This document shows, piece by piece, positions 1-7,375 of a stretch of DNA of 23,129 bases; within the stretch, counting starts at the first letter, position 1, and each line of letters opens with the position of its first letter. The translations under genes and the position numbers were made by a program. The stretch comes from an uncultured Clostridia bacterium (lineage in GTDB: Bacteria; Bacillota; Clostridia; Lachnospirales; Anaerotignaceae): NCBI GenBank assembly GCA_937888765.1, contig CALASU010000145.1, forward strand, positions 1 to 23,129, read 5' to 3'. A model generated the notes under the pieces. It had not been told where the DNA came from. It ran no database searches and saw only the letters and a program-made list of their open reading frames with translations.

Positions 1-21
1 CGCTGTCCCTCAAACTCCCTG

Positions 22-116
22 CAAGGGGAATGATTCCCCTTGACCCCCATTTGCAGCCGCATATATGCGGCTGCGGTATCGGGTCAATATGGGGTTTGGG
101 GCAGAGCCCCAAAAAA
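22..116. repeat. Hairpin-rich repeat-like intergenic element
   Basis: Three strong inverted repeats follow one another. Bases 23-31 and 33-41 form a 9-bp stem around a single G. Bases 53-63 and 64-74 are a perfect 22-nt palindrome (GCAGCCGCATA and its complement). Bases 95-102 and 106-113 form an 8-bp stem (TTTGGGGC / GCCCCAAA). In addition TTGACCC at 40-46 can pair with GGGTCAA at 81-87 and so enclose the central palindrome. No open frame with a ribosome site is seen. The last hairpin is not followed by a T-run on either strand, so a simple terminator is not evident. Such dense nested dyads resemble REP- or MITE-like elements, but only one copy lies in this window, so repetition is inferred. 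Confidence 0.5.
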
Positions 117-147
117 TATTATATCATAAAATTGGGGATGAAACACG

Positions 148-864
148 TTGAATGGCGACAAAGGGAAAAAAACAATATTAACATTTGAAAACGTATCAAA
201 GCTGTATGACTACGGTACCCATTCCCTCAGAAATATCAATCTGGAAATCACAAAGGGCGAGTTTGTGTTTCTGGTCGGCAGGACAGGCTCTGGTAAGAGC
301 ACCTTTCTGAAGCTGATTACGAGGGAGCTGGAAGCGAGTTCGGGGAAGATTCTCTTTGACGGACAGGATATCTGTCAGATGAAGCACAACGAGATCCCTT
401 TTTTGCGGCGAAAAATCGGTGTGATCCGACAGGGAGCAGGGATGTTTCTGGAGGACAGAACAGCGGCGGAGAACCTCGAATTTGTGATGCGGGCAACGGG
501 ACACCCTGAGGAAGATCTGCGTCCCAGAGCGTTAAAGGCATTGGGGATGGTTGGGCTTGGCAAAAAGGTCGATTTCCTGCCCAGAGAACTTTCTCTGGGG
601 GAGTGTAAGCGGGTAGAGATTGCCAGAGCCTTAGTCAATAATCCAAAGCTCATCATTGCGGATGAACCCACAGCAAGCCTTGACAGAGATCTTTCGTGGG
701 ATATTATGAGCCTGTTTCAGGACATCAATGATCTGGGGGTAACGATGCTGATTGTGACACATGATAAGGATATCGTAAATATTATGCGAAAACGTGTCGT
801 GACCTTTGCCAATGGGAAGATTCTGGGCGATGTGAAAAAGGCGAGATATGGGGATCTGATTTGA
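148..864 (+). CDS. ftsE: FtsE-like ABC transporter ATP-binding protein
   Basis: This 238-residue protein is a cytoplasmic ABC ATPase of the FtsE/LolD type. FtsE normally pairs with the membrane protein FtsX and transmits ATP hydrolysis to cell-wall hydrolases. Visible motifs are Walker A GRTGSGKST (44-52), the Q-loop Gln about 95 followed by the FtsE-like EDRTAAENL stretch (102-110), the signature LSLGE (148-152), Walker B LIIADEP (168-174) and the H-loop His 205. The signature has Leu where LSGGE has its first Gly. The start is a TTG at 148, preceded by GGGGAT; nearby ATGs at 138 and 152 are in other frames. No FtsX gene follows: the next gene is flagellin after 189 bases. No clear terminator is seen after the stop. 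The family is secure; the FtsE assignment rather than another small exporter ATPase is likely. Confidence 0.85.
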   Translation: MNGDKGKKTILTFENVSKLYDYGTHSLRNINLEITKGEFVFLVGRTGSGKSTFLKLITRELEASSGKILFDGQDICQMKHNEIPFLRRKIGVIRQGAGMFLEDRTAAENLEFVMRATGHPEEDLRPRALKALGMVGLGKKVDFLPRELSLGECKRVEIARALVNNPKLIIADEPTASLDRDLSWDIMSLFQDINDLGVTMLIVTHDKDIVNIMRKRVVTFANGKILGDVKKARYGDLI

Positions 865-889
865 AAAATAAAAAAATTTTAAAAAACCC

Positions 890-917
890 CTAAATGTTTT
901 CCAAAATATACCGATAT
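890..917 (+). promoter_or_regulatory. Sigma-28 (SigD-type) promoter of flagellin
   Basis: CTAAA at 890-894 and CCGATAT at 911-917 are separated by 16 bases. This matches the Bacillus sigma-D consensus CTAAA-N16-CCGATAT exactly. Transcription would start near 924, giving a leader of about 130 bases before the flagellin ATG at 1054. FlgM, the anti-sigma factor for this sigma, is encoded at 7354-7653. Confidence 0.88.
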
Positions 918-958
918 TAAAAATAGCAGGGAAAAACAGACATCAGCCGGCGATAGAC

Positions 959-987
959 GGATTTCCTTGCACCAATATGGTAAATCC
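959..987 (+). promoter_or_regulatory. Upstream hairpin in the flagellin leader
   Basis: GGATTT (959-964) pairs with AAATCC (982-987), and inside it ACCA (971-974) pairs with TGGT (978-981). This makes a two-part stem with the six bases CCTTGC bulged on the 5' side. It lies within the untranslated leader predicted from the sigma-28 promoter. A role in mRNA stability or as part of a protein-binding leader is plausible but not shown. Confidence 0.4.
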
Positions 988-1004
988 ACATAGCCAGAAA
1001 TGGC

Positions 1005-1045
1005 CGAGGGGAAAAGGAGTTTCCCTCGATGTAAAAACAAGGAGG
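1005..1045 (+). promoter_or_regulatory. Candidate CsrA-binding leader region of flagellin
   Basis: Bases 1005-1014 and 1020-1028 form a 9-bp stem with one bulged G (1011) and the loop AGGAG (1015-1019). A second GGA lies in the strong Shine-Dalgarno GGAGG at 1041-1045, nine bases from... the ATG at 1054 (eight intervening bases). CsrA recognises GGA, preferably in a hairpin loop. In Bacillus subtilis CsrA represses hag from two such sites, one in a leader hairpin and one over the Shine-Dalgarno. csrA and fliW lie just downstream on the other strand. The arrangement is seen in the sequence; binding is inferred. Confidence 0.6.
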
Positions 1046-1053
1046 TATGACTT

Positions 1054-1923
1054 ATGAGGATTCAACATAATATTGCAGCACTGAACTCTTACAGACAGCT
1101 GGGCACAAACAACACAGCAATGTCTAAAAACCTGGAAAAACTGTCCTCCGGCTACAGAATCAACCGTGCGGGCGATGACGCAGCAGGTTTGGCAATTTCC
1201 GAAAAAATGAGAGCACAGATTAAAGGTCTGGAAACAGCACAGAAGAACGCAAACGATGCGATCTCCCTGGTACAGACAGCTGAAGGTGCACTGACAGAAG
1301 TTCACTCCATGCTGAACAGAATGGCTGAACTGGCTACACAGGCATCCAACGGTACTTATACAAAAGCCGGTGAAAATGATGGTATTGCCGGTAACAAAGA
1401 TACTGAACAGATTAAACTGGAAATCGAACAGCTGGTTGAAGAAATCGACAGAATCGCAAAATCCACAAAATTCAACGGTATCACACTGCTGAATGGTAAT
1501 ATGGATGGTACTGGTCGTGATATGCAGATCGGTACAGAAGCACAGACTTTTGATGTTCTGACAATCACAATTGCTGATATGTCGGCTACAGGTGCTAATC
1601 TGGGTCTGAGTGGTGTTGCTGGTAATGTTGCTACAGGTGGTTCTACTGCACAGGCTGAAATTGGCACAATTAAGAATGCAATCAATGAAGTATCTACAAC
1701 TCGTGCTCGTCTGGGTGCATGGCAGAACAGACTGGAACACACAGTTAACAACCTGGGTGTAACACATGAAAACATCACAGCATCCGAATCTCGTATTCGT
1801 GATACAGATATGGCATCTGAAATGATGGCATTCACAAAGAATAACATCCTGAACCAGGCTGCACAGTCCATGCTGGCGCAGGCGAACCAGGTTCCTCAGG
1901 GCGTACTGCAGTTGCTGCAGTAA
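1054..1923 (+). CDS. hag: Flagellin (filament subunit)
   Basis: The 289-residue product forms the flagellar filament after export through the flagellar type III apparatus. The N-terminal D0/D1 region begins MRIQHNIAALNSYRQ and continues through LSSGYRINRAGDDAAGLAIS (30-49). The C-terminal D0 ends NILNQAAQSMLAQANQ before a final VPQGVLQLLQ. The central variable region is short (about 105-190), so this is a compact Gram-positive flagellin with little surface domain. The LNRMAELATQA segment near residues 87-97 corresponds to the conserved D1 site that host TLR5 recognises in other flagellins; I cannot tell from sequence alone whether it activates. The gene has a consensus sigma-28 promoter, a strong ribosome site and its own terminator. 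Very biased codon use fits high expression. Confidence 0.97.
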   Translation: MRIQHNIAALNSYRQLGTNNTAMSKNLEKLSSGYRINRAGDDAAGLAISEKMRAQIKGLETAQKNANDAISLVQTAEGALTEVHSMLNRMAELATQASNGTYTKAGENDGIAGNKDTEQIKLEIEQLVEEIDRIAKSTKFNGITLLNGNMDGTGRDMQIGTEAQTFDVLTITIADMSATGANLGLSGVAGNVATGGSTAQAEIGTIKNAINEVSTTRARLGAWQNRLEHTVNNLGVTHENITASESRIRDTDMASEMMAFTKNNILNQAAQSMLAQANQVPQGVLQLLQ

Positions 1924-2014
1924 GCGCTTGAGAAAGCGAGCCGTTGTTTCGTTGCCGGTTATGGATGCATAAAGCTATAGGTTTCAGTTTTATCTATTGA
2001 TAGAAATAACGGCA

Positions 2015-2044
2015 GGGCGGGTTTTTACCCGCCTTTTTCTTTTG
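2015..2044 (+). terminator. Rho-independent terminator of flagellin
   Basis: GGCGGG (2016-2021) pairs with CCCGCC (2028-2033) around a TTTTTA loop, followed by TTTTTCTTTT. It lies about 90 bases after the flagellin stop and faces the csrA terminator from the other strand. Confidence 0.92.
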
Positions 2045-2059
2045 CCTTCAAGAAGCAAC

Positions 2060-2087
2060 AAAAATGAGGATGTCATTCGACATCCTC
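2060..2087 (-). terminator. Terminator of the flgM-csrA operon, overlapping the csrA stop
   Basis: GAGGATGTC (2066-2074) and GACATCCTC (2079-2087) form a perfect 9-bp stem with a 4-base loop. On the minus strand it is followed by ATTTTTG. The first arm on the minus strand encodes the last four residues of CsrA (EDVE) and the loop contains part of the stop codon. Confidence 0.8.
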
Positions 2088-2315
2088 GTTCTGTTTATCT
2101 ACGTGTAGCACCTGACGGATCAGAGAAAGATCCACAGGAGCTGCGGCAGCGATATTTGTTTCCTTTGCGGTGAGCAATTCTTCTCGCACAATGGAGATTC
2201 CGCGAGGGGCATCAATGGCAATCTTTACACGATCCGAACCGATGTCGGAAATGCGTACCACGATATCCTCCCCGATATGAATGGCTTCGCCCGCTTTTCT
2301 TTGCAGTATCAGCAT
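2073..2315 (-). CDS. csrA: Carbon storage regulator CsrA
   Basis: CsrA is a small dimeric RNA-binding protein that blocks translation by binding GGA motifs near ribosome sites. Here the likely main target is flagellin mRNA. The 80-residue sequence starts MLILQRKAGEAIHIGEDI, and carries IKVSDIG-like and VKIAIDAPRGISIVREEL segments (31-48) that build the beta-strands and the RNA-binding Arg (in IVREE). It is slightly longer than the usual 60-75 residues through a C-terminal tail of about 25, typical of Firmicute CsrA. The start lies 3 bases after the fliW stop and its AAGGAG sits inside the fliW 3' end, so translation is probably coupled to that of its antagonist FliW. Confidence 0.96.
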   Translation of the reverse strand: MLILQRKAGEAIHIGEDIVVRISDIGSDRVKIAIDAPRGISIVREELLTAKETNIAAAAPVDLSLIRQVLHVDKQNEDVE

Positions 2316-2318
2316 CGT

Positions 2319-2759
2319 TTATTTCTCCTTTTTGAATTCATAAAAGGGATGTTTGAAGTCATAAGAGGAATCCTCCAGAATGACCTGCATTGCTTTTCTG
2401 GTAGTCCCATTGATTACCAGAGGGCAGCGCAGATTGGTTGTGCTTTTTTTCATATCCTCCTGCAGAACACAGATGGTATAGAATGCAGTTTCTTCCATAG
2501 GGGGATTTCCCACCTTTTTCAGATCTGCTTCTGTTACCTGAGGGGCATAATCGGGCAGGAAAACGAAAGGATTTGCTACAACAAAAGCCAGCTGTTCGTC
2601 TTCGAGATTCTGCAGACACAGAAGTCCTGCATTATCTTCTTCGAAGCGGATCAGCAGATATCTTTTGTTTTCTTCGAACCCGAAGATACCATTTTCAAAA
2701 GTGATTACCTCGTCTTCTGTATAAGGCATTGCTCCAAAATATTTTGTATTTGTCTCCAT
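2319..2759 (-). CDS. fliW: Flagellar assembly factor FliW
   Basis: FliW (146 residues) binds flagellin and, when free, CsrA. Secretion of flagellin releases FliW, which sequesters CsrA and lets flagellin mRNA be translated. The conserved core shows as ITFENGIFGFEENKRYLL (about 19-36), followed by LQNLEDEQLAFVVANPF and FLPDY, hallmarks of the family. An AAAGGAG ribosome site lies 11 bases before the ATG. It sits between yviE and csrA with tight spacing, the common order in Bacillus and Clostridia. Confidence 0.96.
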   Translation of the reverse strand: METNTKYFGAMPYTEDEVITFENGIFGFEENKRYLLIRFEEDNAGLLCLQNLEDEQLAFVVANPFVFLPDYAPQVTEADLKKVGNPPMEETAFYTICVLQEDMKKSTTNLRCPLVINGTTRKAMQVILEDSSYDFKHPFYEFKKEK

Positions 2760-2800
2760 GTCAGACTTCGCTCCTTTTGCCCGTTATCGTTTGTTTTTTA

Positions 2801-3418
2801 TCATGCTTTTACGTCAATAGGTTCATAGTTTGGATCCGCACTGCGGGGAACATACAGAGGATCACCCACATATTCAATCCGTACTTCGGGACGCTGAGCA
2901 ACTGTGATCTCAATATCACCGGGGATAAATTCAAAGTCACCCTGCTGTGTTTTCCAGTCGAAATTCAGCTTATCCAGCTGATAATCAATGGTCAGATTGC
3001 CTTCTTCAAAGGAGATGTCCACACCGCCTTTGGGAATGAAATCAATGTTGTAATTGGTCTCTGCAGGCTGTGCGAATACATCTGTGTGATTTGCAATGAT
3101 CTGTCCCAGTACATCCTGACCGAATTTTGCTTCTAACAGCAGATGACCTTCTCTTGCGTATGTTGCTGTTGCTTCATATGCAGCAGCGCGGCCTTTTTCT
3201 GCATACTGCTCTATACTCTGCTTTGCAGAAGGACGGATAGAGCTTCTTGCTTCAAAGGTATCCAGATGCAGCTTGATCGGGCTGCTTTTGATCCGTAAAC
3301 CGCCTTCGTTTCTGGAAATTTCAAGGTCTGCAGATGCGTTGTTATACTCAAGCTTTGCATGGTTGATCTTCATTTCCAGGGCGATCGGGATGGTTGTAAT
3401 TTTAATCAAAGGTTCCAT
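2801..3418 (-). CDS. yviE: YviE-like flagellar-operon protein (DUF6470 type)
   Basis: A 205-residue soluble protein without signal peptide or membrane segment. It begins MEPLIKITTIPIALEMKI and has alternating hydrophobic strands, a central Ala-rich helical stretch (about 70-115) and a C-terminal beta-rich part ending in PGDIEITVAQRPEVRIEYVG. The sequence style and its exact position between flgL and fliW match B. subtilis yviE (DUF6470). The function of that family is not established; a role in late filament assembly is inferred from neighbours only. A GGAGGTG ribosome site precedes the ATG. Confidence 0.82.
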   Translation of the reverse strand: MEPLIKITTIPIALEMKINHAKLEYNNASADLEISRNEGGLRIKSSPIKLHLDTFEARSSIRPSAKQSIEQYAEKGRAAAYEATATYAREGHLLLEAKFGQDVLGQIIANHTDVFAQPAETNYNIDFIPKGGVDISFEEGNLTIDYQLDKLNFDWKTQQGDFEFIPGDIEITVAQRPEVRIEYVGDPLYVPRSADPNYEPIDVKA

Positions 3419-3477
3419 TACTACACCTCCACACTTTCATGAAACATTATATTTGGATGCATTTTTGCTATAGGTTT

Positions 3478-4470
3478 TTATCTCATAAAGTCCAGCAGGG
3501 ACTGGGAAACGATGTCTGTGCCTACTTTCAGAGCGGCATTGTATGCATAACCCTGCCATGTATAGCTGGAAATGGCTTCTGCCATGTCCACCTGTTCCAG
3601 ATCGACGATACGAGTATTCAGCGTATCGTTATGGTCTTCCAGACGACTAACAGTACCGTCAAGGAACTGCTGTTTTGTACCCAGATCGGCTTCAAAGTTG
3701 GTTACATGCTGCAGACAGTCTTTGAATTTACCCAATCTTGCGCGGAATGCATCTTCATCAAAATTGGGTTCTTCTAAGATATCTGCCATTTCACCCAGCA
3801 GAACAACTACGTTGTTGGGCAACCCTTCGTCGTCAGTGCCGTAACCCAACAGATTGATACCGGGGGTTGCAGTGTTGAAAACACTTGTGCTGACCATCTG
3901 ACCGTTAGTATCTTCTTTTAAGCCAAAGCCCAGATCGACATTCAATGTATCCTCAGTGAGAGGCAACATAGCGGCTTTATCCATAACATTTTTGCCAAGG
4001 TATTCCAGTGTGCCGTCTGCTTTCAGTTCAAAAGGGACTTCGTGTGTAGCTTCGCCGCTGAACAGGAATCTGCCGCCAACCTGTGTATTGGCAGACAGTA
4101 CGATGGACTGCTGCATCCCTCTGAGGGTTTCTGCATATGTCTGTCTGTCGGAGAAGCTGGTGTTTGTGCCGTTGATGGATTCCAGAATATCGGGCTGAAT
4201 ATCGTTTGCCATGATATCGGAAATCTGCATAGCGGAAGTACATACCTGATCCATCAGAGCCTGTGTCTGCTTTGTCATTTCCAGATGAGAGGCATTTTCT
4301 CTGTACTGTTTCCGCAGCTTGAACGCACGGTTAGCTGCTGCGGGGTCTTCTGCACTTGTATTAAAATTTCTCTGTGTCAGTACAGTATGCTGTGCTTTAT
4401 TCCAACGATTGAGCGCACCGGTTAATTCACGGTTATAACCCATCATAATTGCTTGTGTCGTAATACGCAT
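3478..4470 (-). CDS. flgL: Flagellar hook-filament junction protein FlgL (HAP3)
   Basis: FlgL joins the hook-side protein FlgK to the filament. The 330-residue protein has the flagellin-like ends expected for exported axial proteins. The N-terminus is MRITTQAIMMGYNRELTGAL, followed by NTSAEDPAAANRAFKLR (about 37-53), the HAP3 version of the flagellin SSG-AADDAAG region. The C-terminal VDMAEAISSYTWQGYAYNAA (about 290-310) resembles the flagellin DTDMASEMM segment. Length is normal. The ribosome site AAAGGAGG is strong, and flgK ends 44 bases upstream. Confidence 0.95.
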   Translation of the reverse strand: MRITTQAIMMGYNRELTGALNRWNKAQHTVLTQRNFNTSAEDPAAANRAFKLRKQYRENASHLEMTKQTQALMDQVCTSAMQISDIMANDIQPDILESINGTNTSFSDRQTYAETLRGMQQSIVLSANTQVGGRFLFSGEATHEVPFELKADGTLEYLGKNVMDKAAMLPLTEDTLNVDLGFGLKEDTNGQMVSTSVFNTATPGINLLGYGTDDEGLPNNVVVLLGEMADILEEPNFDEDAFRARLGKFKDCLQHVTNFEADLGTKQQFLDGTVSRLEDHNDTLNTRIVDLEQVDMAEAISSYTWQGYAYNAALKVGTDIVSQSLLDFMR

Positions 4471-4513
4471 AGGGATTCCTCCTTTAATTTATTTTATACC
4501 CGGCTGCGGTCTG

Positions 4514-6760
4514 TTATCTGCCGACTACACCTGTACTGCTGATCAGTGTACCCAGCATTTCATCCAGCGCAGTCATCAGACGGGCGGAAGCGTTATAGGA
4601 TTGCTGATAACGCATGATGTTCATGGCTTCTTCGTCAAGGCTGACACCTGTTACAGCTTCACGGTTCTGTGCAAGTGTGGAAGACAGCTGAGAATAGTTA
4701 TCCAGTTTTTCTGTTGTGGACTGGATATCCAGACCCAATACGTTGCCGATATTGGTAAAGAATTCTTCAAAGGTACCTTTGAACAGCGTTTCTCCGGTGG
4801 AAGATGTATATTCCATTTTTTCTCCGAACAGAGAAATCATATGCAGGATATTGTCATTGGAACCGGAAGAAGGGTTTGCCTGAGCAGAAGCAGTAATACC
4901 ATATTCATTCTTTGCCCAGCCCTCTGCAATCTGGATGTTGCCTGCATCAATTGGAGCACCATCGCTGCTTTCAAAGAGGTCATGTGTGCTGCCATCTCGT
5001 GTATTGGCTGCGTTCATAACAGCAGCAAATTTGTTTGCCAATGTATCCAACATACCGTGGAAGTAACCGATACCACGGATATTTTCGGGATTTTCAGCAG
5101 GGTAATCATATTCGCCTGCGTAGTTCAGCATTTCCAGTGTGCCTTTCAGGGAACCGTCTAACAGTATTTCATTAATGGAATCAATTGCTTTGCCGTTGTC
5201 TACAGATTCTTGCAGAGCCTGTTCAGCATCAGCCAATTTCTGCTGTGCTTTCGTTTTGTTGATAGCAGCAAGATTACTGCCGCTGATGGCAGCACCTGTA
5301 ACCACATGTGCAGGAACGGCATCGGGCGCGAATACATCTGCAGGATCTGCAGGCAGAGCGTTGATTGCTGCGTCATAAGCATCTTTTGCTGCTATATATT
5401 CCTGTTTGTAGTTGTTTACTTTCGCCTGTGCGGAAGAAACTTCGCGGTTTTTGGCACGTACATCTGCTTTGGCATCACTGAAGGCGTCTTCGGCTGTTTT
5501 TACAGCTCCTTTTGCTGTTTCTACAGCAGCTTCTGCATCGGTTACCGCTTTTTCTGCAGCGGCTTTTTCAGCCTCCGTAGCGGTTTCCGGCAGATTTGCC
5601 AGTGCTTCCTGTGCTGTTGCCAGTGTTCCCTGCGCTGTGGCCAGTTTTTCATTTTCTACGGCAATAGCAGCTTCTTTTTCGCCTGCAGCTGTCTGCAATG
5701 CAGCCAATTCGCCCTGCAGAGTGGTCAGTGTATTGTTGTATTCTGTCCACTTGTTATGTTTTTCAGAAAAAACGGGTGCGATATCGTTATAATTCTGTTT
5801 TAGTGTTTCGGGTTTAGCCGCTTCCGTTGCTCTGTCCAGTGCTTTTTGAGCCGCGTTTACTGCAGCTGTCAGCTCTGCATCATCGGGGTCTAATTTGCTC
5901 AGACCGATATTCCAGTCGTCGCCCTGTTTTTCCAGTTCGAGTTGTCTGGTCTGTTCATCAGCAATCAGTGTGATTTTTTCCCCGTTTTTGCCAACCATAG
6001 AGATATGCAGTTCATCTACTGTGGTAGAATCGGAAACCTTTACGGGTTTATACAGTACATTGATCTTTGTGTACTGTGCCAGTTCGTCGATCAGCAGATT
6101 TCTCTGGTCTTTCAGTTCCAGAGCACTGTCGCCCATGATTTCATTGCTTTTAATGGTTTTATTCAGATCACGAATGGAAGTCAGGATTTTATTGACACGG
6201 GGAACGTCTACGTTTTCCAGATCGTAGGCAAGGTTATCTTCTACTTCCTGAATACGTTTGTCGTAATCATGGAAGAGGGTTGTCAGTGCCTGACAGGAGG
6301 AACGTACCATAGTGTCAAATTCCTTATTGCCGACTTCGTTGCTCAGCTGTTGCAGCTTTGCCAGAATATCACCCAGCTGGTTGAAGATACCGCCGTTGCC
6401 CAGTGTATCATCGCCCATGTTGCGCACTTCATCCAGAATGTTCTGCAGATCGCTCAGAACTTCCAGTTCAACTTCGTGTTCGCCAACATGTGCGACTTCG
6501 TTGCGGTAACGCAGGTCGAGGAAGGGGTCTCGGAGCTGAGATGTGCCTGTTACCAGAACACCGTTGCCGATATTTACGTTATATTGGGAAGCATAGCGAT
6601 AGGTGCCGTTGAAGTTCAGGCTGACCTGATCGATACGCTGTCTTGTGTAGCCTTCTGTTGCGGAGTTTGTTAAGTTATGACCGGTCAGGTTCAGACCATG
6701 CTGGCTGGCTGCCATACCCTGACGAGCTGTCATAAAACCGCCAAATGTTGAGTTAATCAT
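4514..6760 (-). CDS. flgK: Flagellar hook-associated protein FlgK (HAP1) with a large coiled-coil insertion
   Basis: FlgK sits on the hook tip and carries FlgL and the filament. The N-terminal rod/hook signature is plain: FGGFMTARQGMAASQHGLNL then NLTNSATEGYTRQR (29-42). The C-terminus has SLDEEAMNIMRYQQSYNASA (707-726), the HAP1 D0 helix. The core continues to about residue 290 and resumes near 535 (DGSLKGTLEMLNYAGEY). Between them lie about 240 residues rich in Ala, Glu, Lys and Thr with heptad-like patterns (KAVTDAEAAVETAKGAV and similar), predicted to be long coiled coil, ending in a short Pro/Asp-rich stretch (470-487). At 748 residues it is roughly 200 longer than most FlgK proteins. 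An AGAGGTG site precedes the ATG; flgN lies 41 bases upstream. Confidence 0.95.
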   Translation of the reverse strand: MINSTFGGFMTARQGMAASQHGLNLTGHNLTNSATEGYTRQRIDQVSLNFNGTYRYASQYNVNIGNGVLVTGTSQLRDPFLDLRYRNEVAHVGEHEVELEVLSDLQNILDEVRNMGDDTLGNGGIFNQLGDILAKLQQLSNEVGNKEFDTMVRSSCQALTTLFHDYDKRIQEVEDNLAYDLENVDVPRVNKILTSIRDLNKTIKSNEIMGDSALELKDQRNLLIDELAQYTKINVLYKPVKVSDSTTVDELHISMVGKNGEKITLIADEQTRQLELEKQGDDWNIGLSKLDPDDAELTAAVNAAQKALDRATEAAKPETLKQNYNDIAPVFSEKHNKWTEYNNTLTTLQGELAALQTAAGEKEAAIAVENEKLATAQGTLATAQEALANLPETATEAEKAAAEKAVTDAEAAVETAKGAVKTAEDAFSDAKADVRAKNREVSSAQAKVNNYKQEYIAAKDAYDAAINALPADPADVFAPDAVPAHVVTGAAISGSNLAAINKTKAQQKLADAEQALQESVDNGKAIDSINEILLDGSLKGTLEMLNYAGEYDYPAENPENIRGIGYFHGMLDTLANKFAAVMNAANTRDGSTHDLFESSDGAPIDAGNIQIAEGWAKNEYGITASAQANPSSGSNDNILHMISLFGEKMEYTSSTGETLFKGTFEEFFTNIGNVLGLDIQSTTEKLDNYSQLSSTLAQNREAVTGVSLDEEAMNIMRYQQSYNASARLMTALDEMLGTLISSTGVVGR

Positions 6761-6801
6761 ATCTTTACACCTCTGTTTCTATTGGCTGTTGTTTTCGAGT
6801 T

Positions 6802-7269
6802 TCAGATTCTGCGGCTGGTAAAGCTGCCGGGGGCAGGCTGTTTTCTGATGCCCTGTTCCGAATAGGAGGGGGTTGCCCCTGTCATCTGTTCCAGCTGTTT
6901 GTTAACGCGATAGAGATTGACTTCGATCGCTGTTTTTGCTCTATGATAAATTTCCTGATAGTCAGTCAGTGTTTTTTGCAGTTCGGTGAAGGCTGCCTGC
7001 AGGGAGGCTTTGTCCTCTCCGTCTACGGTTTCAATGATCTGCTTCAGGGTCAGAGTTTCGGCACCCATTGCCTTCTGTATGGATGTACGCTTCAGATCCA
7101 GTCCTTTGGAACGAAGCACAAAGGCCTGTTCTTTTTTGATACACTCTTCCAATGTCAGGATATGATTTTTCATGGCTGCCTGAAATTTTTCTTCTTCTAC
7201 GATGGAGAGTTCCTGTAAAAATCTGGTAGTGTCCTCCAATACTTTCAGCAGTTCTTCTGTATGGCTCAT
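6802..7269 (-). CDS. flgN: FlgN-family flagellar export chaperone
   Basis: FlgN binds the C-termini of FlgK and FlgL and delivers them to the export gate. This 155-residue protein is almost entirely helical, with heptad patterns from about residue 5 to 132 and no membrane segment, followed by a disordered Pro/Ser/Arg tail. Length and helical character fit the family, but sequence motifs are weak, so its place directly upstream of flgK and after flgM carries much of the call. The ribosome site AAAGGA lies about 8 bases before the ATG. Confidence 0.85.
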   Translation of the reverse strand: MSHTEELLKVLEDTTRFLQELSIVEEEKFQAAMKNHILTLEECIKKEQAFVLRSKGLDLKRTSIQKAMGAETLTLKQIIETVDGEDKASLQAAFTELQKTLTDYQEIYHRAKTAIEVNLYRVNKQLEQMTGATPSYSEQGIRKQPAPGSFTSRRI

Positions 7270-7310
7270 ATCAAGATTCCTTTCTTTTCAAATTCGCTCA
7301 GAATAAACAG

Positions 7311-7375
7311 GCGGCAAAAAAGATGCTCCCGTATCGAGGGCAATCTGCCGCTTTCAGGACAGGAGCATTTTTTTT
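7311..7375 (-). terminator. Attenuator-like structure between flgM and flgN
   Basis: On the minus strand ATGCTCC (7368-7362), inside the last codons of flgM, pairs with GGAGCAT (7329-7323), followed by C and six T's. That is an intrinsic-terminator shape with a 32-base loop. A competing stem is possible between GCGGCA (7351-7346) and TGCCGC (7316-7311); it crosses the first, so the two are mutually exclusive in a nested fold. The plus strand also has a T-run after the stem. This suggests partial termination after flgM, perhaps set by ribosomes finishing flgM. Confidence 0.5.

Noticed and set aside
943..1767. A 274-codon open frame antisense to flagellin.
   Set aside because: It is Cys/Ser/Thr-rich with no domain signal and reflects the biased codon use of flagellin on the other strand.
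5171..5890. Possibility that the flgK insertion is a separate gene or a mobile element.
   Set aside because: The reading frame is continuous on both sides, no inverted terminal repeats or target duplications were seen, and no transposase-like sequence is present.
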